A stretch of DNA of 64,000 nucleotides, from the NCBI GenBank assembly GCA_037039925.1, contig JAXRKP010001638.1:1-64000 (forward strand), in the 5' to 3' direction. Within the stretch, counting starts at the first letter, position 1. Each line of letters starts with the position of its first letter. The stretch comes from Doris montereyensis. Its lineage: Eukaryota; Mollusca; Gastropoda; Nudibranchia; Dorididae. The notes under the pieces are model-generated. The model made no database searches. It saw nothing but the letters and a program-made list of their open reading frames with translations, and was not told where the DNA came from. Below are positions 56,740-64,000 of this stretch, piece after piece. A program made the translations under genes and the position numbers.

Positions 56740-58040
56740 ATTATCTCGTCTTAAGTGTTTAGAACATAAGAAATCATGAAAGCCTATTTTGCCTGACTTC
56801 TTTGCATAAGTTTCACTCACGATAAGTCAAAACAGAATCTAATCTAAACGGTATCCGTTGGACGCACAGTCATCATCTTCGTTTTGGGCCATGCGTTTAT
56901 ATAAGTCTGGCGTTCCTAAGGAGACCGTGGAAGAAAAATATTTAGTAAAGACGGACAATTTAAAAACAAGAATTTCATGATTTATCAATAGTCTCCCTAG
57001 ATGAACAACGAGGAAACAGCTCTATGTGATATTACCGTTATTATATTACACGCCAGATTGAAAATTAAACTTTTGATCCGGCAATAAGCTCATATATACT
57101 GTCAGTAGTGTCATGATATTTTAACTCTCATTAAAAGTTACCTATGAATTTTTATGTGTTTTTTACAGGATAAATGGCTGTATGAATACGTTTTCTTTCA
57201 CTCCAGATCATAAAACGGTGCTTCTAAGTATTCTTCAATATATTTTTATCAGCTCTTATTGTGGGTACATTTGTAGATCGTCATTGTTGCATATTGACGA
57301 AAATCTGAACCCTCCCTCACGTGATCACTGCAAAAGATATAAAAAAATTTGGACCTGGCCAAATTTTGTTTGAACAGTTTTCTTTCACATAGAATTGAAA
57401 AAAACAGAATAAAAGGTCATTGACTTCACTCACAGTTTTCTTTCTCATAGAATTGAAGAAAACAGAATAAAAGGTCATTGACTTCACTTACCTGAAAAGG
57501 ATTTATTAAAAAGAGGAAATGCCAATGGTCTCAATTCATTACGTTTGCACCCAAAAATATTCACAAAACACAAATTGAAAGCAAATGGTCGTCGCAATTG
57601 GCACTTGCGACATTGTATACACATTACACAGTGTATAACACGTGTAGCAGGTGTAATAATTGATGTTTTGCTAACACGGAAACCCAATTGGGATAAAATA
57701 AAAAAGGTAGTATAGAAATAAATATATATATTTATGGGGGAAATGGTGATGATAATCAATGCAAATCCATGAAAATTGTCCTGATTAGCCGGGGACTTTT
57801 CCTGTTTAGAGAGATAAAATAGAAACAATTTCATTCCCTGGGAATTATTTCCGATTCCCCTGGTTCCCAATTAGAGAGGTTCCACTGTATTATAGGTTTT
57901 TATTTCTGTGATTTCAAACCAAGTGTTACAAAGGTTCATCAATTGGACTTACAGAAAGAGTCATTTAAGAGTTTAAGTTATCATTTGGTCCCATTTTTGT
58001 GAAACATGCCATACATTAATACGCAATAAAAAGTAATTAT
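56740..58040 (-). repeat. Large inverted repeat, right arm
   Basis: Mirror of 51995-53645: AATCATGAAAGCCTATTTTG (about 56770), TTACAGGATAAATGGC (about 57163), CCCTCCCTCACGTGATCACT (about 57311) and CATTTTTGTGAAACATGCCA (about 57992). A different insert (about 57500-57910) interrupts it and ends ATTAGAGAGGTTCCACTGTA, which looks like a transposon terminus. A 57-bp unit ending GGTCATTGACTTCACT is duplicated at about 57370-57490. Confidence 0.8.
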
Positions 58041-58640
58041 CTGATAGGGGTATCACATCCTTTGCTTCTCCCTTTCATTGAGCTAAATTAACTTCTTTTA
58101 TCCAGTGGTCAACCTCTTGTTCAAATCCGTCTTTCATTTGCCTTCCAAGTTCGTTTTGTATGAAAAATCCCTATTCTTTAGTCTTGAAGCTTGTGCGTTT
58201 TTCTAAAAGTATCAGAGTTGTCTGCCGTTCAGTGTCACTGTAATCGTTCTGGAAATTACAAAATTTGAAATTGAAATATGGAAATCTCATGTAGAACAGT
58301 AGAGTATGCAAAAGCGACAGTAGTAATACTACCCATGTGAGACATGACTAAAGAAGGCCATAGAATAGGGAGAGGGTGGGGCGCTAGGTGATTGTGATCC
58401 TGTGTGTTCTGTGTCTCTTGTTCTTCTCTTATCTCGGACACAACAGGCACCGATTCAAGAGTAATCATTACGCTTTTAAAATTTTGTTTAGAATTTTGTC
58501 TTATTTGCGAATTTACGATGGTTCAGCCTTTATTAGACTTTCCCCTCTATGAACTTTATTTCAAGTCTGTACAGCCCGTAAAGGCTAGAGAGTTCTGCTC
58601 CGTGCTTTCTCCGACACCAACTAGTAACTGTAACCAAAGA
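58041..58640. other. Intergenic DNA, nothing recognised
   Basis: No feature supported beyond AT-rich composition. Confidence 0.4.
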
Positions 58641-58654
58641 CAAGGGCTCTCTCT

Positions 58655-58721
<67 letters not shown>

Positions 58722-58805
58722 CCTCCTCCCTCCTCCCCCTCCCCTCCCTCCTCCTTCCCTCTCCCCCTTCCCTCTCTCCTCCCCCTCCTCCCCCACTCTC
58801 TCTGT
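58641..58805. repeat. Compound microsatellite (CT)n-(CCCTC)n
   Basis: CT to about 58718, then CCCCTCCTCCCT units to 58800. Confidence 0.97.
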
Positions 58806-59124
58806 CTCAGTCTCTACTACCTCCATATTATACAGACATACATACATACACACTGACATACAATATAAAAACTAGGTTTATAGCATCCTGATCAATGCAG
58901 GCACCTTTACAGTAGTAATAGTAGTATCAATTTGTGTCATAATAAAATTACATATCCTTCTTCTACTACTGCTACATGAATAGTGATTTCTTTCAGGGTT
59001 GCATTATTTTTATGCACTATTTACACGCTCTTGGTAGAAAATTTGGGCTTGACTTGAATTTAGGAAGTGAAGCTTCTTTGATTTGAACTTAAAAATCTAA
59101 TAATAATATCTGAAACTCAAGTCT

Positions 59125-59260
59125 GATTGTGGGTGGTTGGCGGAATTTAATTGGTAGGTTCTACTGTTTTCTTTTCCCTCTTTCATTTAACTTTCATCTT
59201 GTTGTTTCCTCTTAATTCACCCTGAGATAAAGGATGAAAATAAGGTGGATGATAAAATTG
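59125..59260 (+). repeat. Interspersed repeat E, copy 3
   Basis: TTAATTGGTAGGTTCTACTG, TAACTTTCATCTTGTTGTTT, CTTAATTCACCCTGAGAT and AAGGTGGATGATAAAATTG match copies at 12020 and 27270. Confidence 0.65.
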
Positions 59261-59584
59261 AATAAAACAATGTCCATCTGACATCAACTCCCTGTTCAAT
59301 CACGACCATATAGGGATATGGCTCACAAATGTCAATTATTGGTGTAACTTTAAAAAAAATTAATTTGCCCAATATTACATTTAAACCTTGAACTTTGTTG
59401 TGTTCCAAAAAAGTTTGAAATTTTGTTCTGAAAGTTTAAATTTTGCATAGATGCAACTCTGCTTATAGTCCAAATCTCTCCATTGCCCATCAAAGTGGGG
59501 TTTGTGTGTTTGTATGGATCAGGGTGTCTTGTCAGATGTGAGGGTAGAAATGGAAACACTTTGTGGGACTGGGAGTTTGAGTGA

Positions 59585-59655
59585 ATGAGAGACGATCTAC
59601 TTTCAGTTATAGCCAGCAGTGATGAAGATTTTCAGCTAATTGATGGAAATCCATT
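59585..59655 (+). other. Possible small exon or open frame, unrecognised
   Basis: ATG followed by RDDLLSVIASSDEDFQLIDG and NPF, then a plausible donor GTAAGC. It has an acidic, codon-like character. It could be a 5' exon of an unseen transcript, but nothing confirms it. Confidence 0.2.
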
Positions 59656-60167
59656 TTGTAAGCTTTCAGAGGAATTTTTCTCTTTTTTCAACATTCAGAT
59701 GAATTTTCCTCCTTTTTTCTTTTTTCCTGTACAATACTCAAGTTTGCTTTCCTTGAGACATGATAAAAATGGCAAACCAAAATATGCAGACAATTCAATC
59801 TTTTCCCCTCCATCATTAAAGATTAGTACCTTATTTTTAGCCATATTTGACTAGGGTTGGCAATTCTATGTACAATAATCGATACCTCACCGATGTAAAC
59901 ACAAACGTTTTGTGAACGATGAATGGTTTCACTGTTTACTGTTGTCAGACTATGTTTTGATAAAGCATTGAGATTAACTGATTCCCATGTCGTCTGAGAA
60001 CATAACAAATTATGTCAATAGAAACGAGAATACATATAGATAGAATATATACATGCCATTCATACTATTTGAACCAGGAAACACGTGCCATCATTCTCTT
60101 ATCAATAATATCTTCATTTCAGTGCATCGTTCTCATTAGCTATAATTCAGTATCTGCATAACTTTCG

Positions 60168-60224
60168 ATCTAGAGTGGTGTAACGTTAACACGTCTCTAG
60201 AGTGGTGTAACGTTAACACGTCTA
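60168..60224. repeat. Tandem duplication, about 27 bp x2
   Basis: TCTAGAGTGGTGTAACGTTA followed by ACACGTC occurs twice in a row. Confidence 0.9.
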
Positions 60225-60689
60225 TAACATCAGTACAGCTAGTCAGTTCTGCTTGATGTGTCTGTTAAAAGTTCTCTATATTTTAATGAAAGTTCCCATT
60301 TCAATAGAAATTAATGTTGTCTGTTCCATAAAATAACTAACAAGAATCTGTTGTGATTGTATTTTGTCTTATAGTGGGTGGTTGTTTTGCTGTTAAAAAT
60401 AGCAAAGCTGATGTTACAGGGGCCATGTTGATGTTTTAAGGGAAATTGGGACATTCTTAGGCATCAACGAATCAAGATGCACAATTTATACAAATAGGTC
60501 ATATTTATTACAAGAGGTGAGACTATTTTTAGACATCTTCCAGCACCATAGGATGATTTATTGACACAAATAGGTTCCGTTAATTACATGACATCTACTT
60601 TTGGTCCTCAGGTAGCCGTACGGACAGTAGACCTCTACACTTTCACAAAGTTATGACAGCTTAGCAACTTCTTCGCTCTTCTTCTTCTT

Positions 60690-61510
60690 CACAAATAACT
60701 GACCAACTCAATTCTTGAGTATTACTGTCAGCACATATTTTTGATTGGACTTAAAATATTAATCCTGTTTTGGCTTTAAAGTGATGCGTTTAATTCTGTT
60801 CTTAAAGTCTTCATTACTATTGTTGAGTTTTATTTCTGTTGGCAGTCCATTCCACAGCCTTATTGTACTAGGGTAAAATGAGTGCAGGTGACAATCACTA
60901 TTTGAAGATGGAACCATGTATGTTTGACAGCCTGATCTGATTGTTCTTGAGTTAAGTTTAAGCTGATCTCATGGAATAAACAGTTGGCCATTTATAGCCT
61001 TAAAGAAAATGTTAATTTTATTTCTTGCTCTATGTTCTTCTAAAGGCGTTCATTGCAATTGGTTGATGTTGGTTTTTGTGTATTTTCTTTAGTATGTATA
61101 ATTATTAATTACAAAATGGGCTGCATTCTTTTGTACTTTCTCAATTTCTTGTAGGTATGTTGGTGTGGGTCCCAGACACAGCTACCATAATCTAAGACTG
61201 GTTTTATTAAAGCCTTGAAGTACTTCTTTTTTACATTTTGAGAACAGTTGTAAGGTTTCTTCTAAGTAAGGCCATTTGCTTTTCTGCATATTGCTCTATG
61301 TTGTTCTTTCCATTGCAATGTAGTGTTTAGATTGTAACTCCATGGTACTTTGCACTGTTGGTTATTTTAGGTTTTCAATTTGGTAAATTGTATGTAATAA
61401 TCTGAGTTGACTATTTTACTTTTTTGTATATTTTTAGTACCTGACATTTTTTCTGGATGGAACTCCATTTTCCATTGTCTCTCCCATTGTTGCAGTGTGT
61501 TTAGGTACTT
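60690..61510 (-). pseudogene. CR1/jockey-type LINE, RT thumb and 3' tail
   Basis: On the minus strand: QQWERQWKMEFHPEK, STLQWKEH, AICRKANGL, KKYFKALIKPVLDYGSCVWD then PHQHTY, AAHFVINNY, INQLQW, GCQTYMVPSS and PSTIRLWNGLPTEIK. These follow the C-terminal order of CR1/jockey-group LINEs. It is 5' truncated, as is common for LINE insertions, and broken by many stops. It resembles but is not identical to the LINE at 47145. Confidence 0.75.
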
Positions 61511-61733
61511 TTGCACTATTTTGCAATGATGGTAGTGGTAGACTGTAGTATATAGGCTATACAGACATATACATATATATGCTTAATTTTCCTCTGAAAG
61601 ATGTTCAGATTTTATACTAAGGATGGAAAATAAAACTGTACTCGCAGTAAGAATAAGAAAGTTTGTATATTGCATTTCTTTGTTACAGCCTTATTGTTTC
61701 ATCATTATTGATAGTTTGAAATTTTCAATTTTC

Positions 61734-61735
61734 AG
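61734..61735 (+). promoter_or_regulatory. Splice acceptor of the TOPORS coding exon
   Basis: TTTTCAATTTTCAG precedes the exon, six bases before the ATG. A 5' UTR intron followed by one long coding exon is the usual TOPORS layout. Confidence 0.6.
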
Positions 61736-61741
61736 AAAGTA

Positions 61742-64000
61742 ATGTCCAATATGCCGCTTACAAGAAACCAGACTAATGCTGCTCAGTCAAAGACTGGTGG
61801 AGCAGAATCAGCAGAGACTAGTACAACTAAAGACAGTGCCAAACAGGAAGTACCTCATCTGAGTCCGATCCACCTCAAGGATTCACCTGACAATTGTTCC
61901 ATTTGCTTAGGACCATTCATTGACAAATCATTCACAAATAGCTGTGCCCACTCATTTTGCTTTGTATGCTTGAAGCAATGGTCTAAAGTGAAGGCAGAAT
62001 GTCCATTATGCAAGCAACCTTTTTCAGAATCTTTCACAACATTCGTTCCAGTCAAATGTATGATACTTATGAATTGCCTCGTCAACCTCCCAATCAGGTC
62101 CAATCAGTACAATTTTTTGGATTATGTCAGAGGTGGCCTTACCACATTTACAGCACCTACCCATCACTATCTGAGTCTGTCTCAGCCATTTGATGCTGAT
62201 CTCACATTGAGCAACTTCAGCAGGTTCCAATTTCGTCACAGAAGATATGATCGGTACTTGAACCCTATGAGTATCCAAGGAGAACATCCATACTCCTACT
62301 CAGGTCCGGCAGTAAATCCTGCAACACATGTATGTGCTGCTAATTGGCCAAGGGGTCCAGAGGACTTTCGACGTGAAGTTTACAGACACAATCTTGGCCC
62401 ACCCGCTGTAATACTGGGAAATGAAAACAGCACCTATCGTTTAACTCCTGCAATGGTGGCTGCCAGTTCTCATCGCCTTCATCGTATTATGCCGTGGCTT
62501 ACTAGAGAATTACGTGTTCTGTTAAGAAACCACCAAAGTGTACGCCTTGCCATAAGTATGATACAGCCTCTTCTGACTCAGGTGTCTGTTGACAGTGTCT
62601 ATTTTCATGACAGAGTAGCCACCCTGATTGGACGGCGGTCAAGAGTCTTCATCCAAGAATTTCTGGCATTTGCTAACAGTGCTCTCAGTATGCAAGCGTT
62701 TGATAGGAAAGCAATGTATCATCGCCGTGATGAGTCTGTCGCTCCAAGTTCCCCAGCAGTACAAGTAGTGAAAATGATGTTGTAGAAGTAACAGATGTGA
62801 GCCCAGATTCAGTCGTTGTAGGCACATTTGCAGGAACTCAAACTTCTTCACTCCCTCTTGATCTGCGGAGATCAGGATGGGATTCACCACACCTGGACCA
62901 TCTTGGAGCAATTTAGGTTCCAGGGATCCATCTGTTCAAGCTGTCCCTATTGATAGGGTATCTGTGAGCTCTGAAAGTGACGACCCAGTATTTATTCCCC
63001 ATCTTAGAGACTCAGATTCAAATAATTCACGAGCTGGCAGCGATATCATCTTTGTGAAATATGATAAGCCATGGGAAGAAAGATCTCTATCCATTTAACA
63101 TCGGAGTCAGAGAAAGAAGCGGAGACAGAACACATCAAGAAAAAGAAGAGGTCAAAACACAAAAAAAGGAAAAAGCAATCCATTGAGAAAAATGAGACGG
63201 TGAAAAAAGACAAGAGCCACAACACTTCCAAAGGAAAATCGCAGAGTAAAGAAAAATCAAAAAGCTCTTCCAAAGGAGAATCAGGGGAAGAAAGATCAGG
63301 AAATATTCACAAACGACACCACTCCTTATCCTCTCCTGATGCTCGACGGCCAAAGAGGCATAAGAGATCAAAAGATAGGCGAGAAAAATCATCAGACCTG
63401 AACAAAGATAGGGAATTAGTAGACCGTCTCTTTGCAGAGGCATTTACCAAATCAGAAAGTACATGTGTCAACAATAGAAGAGAAGAAGGCAGATTCTCCA
63501 AGGAGGTGGAAAAGATAAAGAAAGATCAAGTCGATCATCAAACAAAGATAAAAGCAAGAAAAAGAAAAAAAGTAAGTCACGCAGTAGGGATTCTCACAGT
63601 CCCTCATACAGCCATTCCTTTAAAAAACACCCCAGTGGTCACAAGAAGTCTTCCAATGCAGCACGTCTATCACAGACTTCAGCCAGTGAGCGAAACCATA
63701 CTCACCATAGAGCATCTTCCACAGAGGAGACAAAGGGCCAATGCCTCCAGGCCGACCGTCACATAGAGACTCTCTTGATATGGACCGAGATGCTGTGAGC
63801 CAGCCACATTCCTCAAACTCCATATCACACTCAGTAACATCAGGATTTCAGCCTCCTCCTTATCTTCCTCTTCCTGAGACAGTCCAACACATCCCAGTCA
63901 ACCTTTGGGTCAGCACATGGCCTGCATTGCCTGTTTCTCACACGTATCATGCTCCACATCCTCGGCCCCCATCCACAAATGTTCCAGGCACTTCTCACAA
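61742..64000 (+). CDS. TOPORS: TOPORS-like E3 ubiquitin/SUMO ligase, 5' part, five frame changes
   Basis: ATG at 61742; open to 62785 (347 codons), then continued in other frames to the window edge. A C3HC4 RING lies at residues 52-90: CSICLGPF, CAHSFCFVCLKQW, ECPLC (C52, C55, C68, H70, C73, C76, C87, C90). Its KxxAECPLCKQPF ending is diagnostic of TOPORS, a nuclear RING protein with ubiquitin and SUMO ligase activity that binds topoisomerase I and p53 in vertebrates. Later pieces follow the family order: SSENDVVEVTDVSPDS (62760s), DIIFVKYDKPWEERS, then SIHLTSESEKEAE (SUMO-interaction-like acidic patch), a Lys/Ser/Arg-rich tail (HIKKKKRSKHKKRKK; KSKSRSRDSHSPSYSHSF), and PMPPGRPSHRDSLDMDRD to 64000. 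Frame changes lie near 62750, 62878, 63085, 63500 and 63735. The 3' end is outside the window. Probably a real gene with sequence errors; a pseudogene is the alternative. Confidence 0.85.

Noticed and set aside
61742..62785. A complete 347-residue RING protein ending at 62785
   Set aside because: The stop follows a frame change; typical TOPORS sequence continues at once in another frame, so the product is longer.
62024..63823. Minus-strand frames opposite TOPORS
   Set aside because: Shadow frames of a coding exon; no domain or composition supports them.

Overview
This window looks like an AT-rich, intron-bearing invertebrate nuclear genome. There are no bacterial-style operons. Host genes are sparse, there are many long (CT)n, (GA)n, (AAG)n, (AAT)n and (AGT)n microsatellites, several tRNA-headed SINE families, and decayed LINE, DIRS-like and DNA-transposon remnants. 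A mollusc (perhaps a gastropod) is my best guess from the SINE style and the frequent ACATGTAT and TCTAGATCTAGA words, but this is inference and no marker in the window proves it.

Three host protein genes are recognisable. (1) Plus strand, about 10.8-27.05 kb: the 3' part of a multi-exon gene for a FYB/ADAP-PRAM1-like adaptor. It has acidic tyrosine motifs, a lysine/glutamate-rich helix and a helically extended SH3 (hSH3) domain. (2) Minus strand, 38.84-39.49 kb: a full-length, intronless ceramide-1-phosphate transfer protein (CPTP/GLTPD1) homologue. (3) Plus strand, 61.74 kb to the window end: a TOPORS homologue (RING-type ubiquitin/SUMO E3) with its RING finger and the start of a Ser/Arg/Lys-rich tail. 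All three need one or more frame changes to read through. Single-base errors in the assembly explain this more simply than three independent pseudogenes, but that cannot be settled here.

Layout. 0-7 kb: CT microsatellite, a 53-bp minisatellite, a decayed DIRS-like element, more microsatellite. 7.2-10.0 kb: a dead RTE-type LINE on the minus strand. 10.1-27.1 kb: the hSH3 gene, its introns filled with SINEs, an inverted pair of an element with internal repeats, and two tandem arrays. 27-38 kb: no gene seen; one TIR-bounded element, SINEs and short duplications. 38.8-39.5 kb: CPTP. 40.4-44.4 kb: an unusual block with a clustered palindromic motif, two foldback elements (one with perfect 9-bp target-site duplications) and a decayed Ulp1-protease/PHD-like reading frame. 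44.8-50.5 kb: microsatellites and an array of progressively shortened copies of a LINE reverse-transcriptase segment. 51.6-58.0 kb: TCTAGATC-rich DNA and a large inverted repeat whose loop carries a hAT-like zinc-finger fragment. 58-61.7 kb: microsatellite, short repeats and a minus-strand LINE tail, then TOPORS.

I see no shared regulation among the three host genes; they are independent neighbours separated by repeats. The least explained signals are the palindrome cluster at 40.4-44.1 kb, the shrinking tandem LINE copies at 46.4-48.8 kb and the 6-kb inverted repeat.
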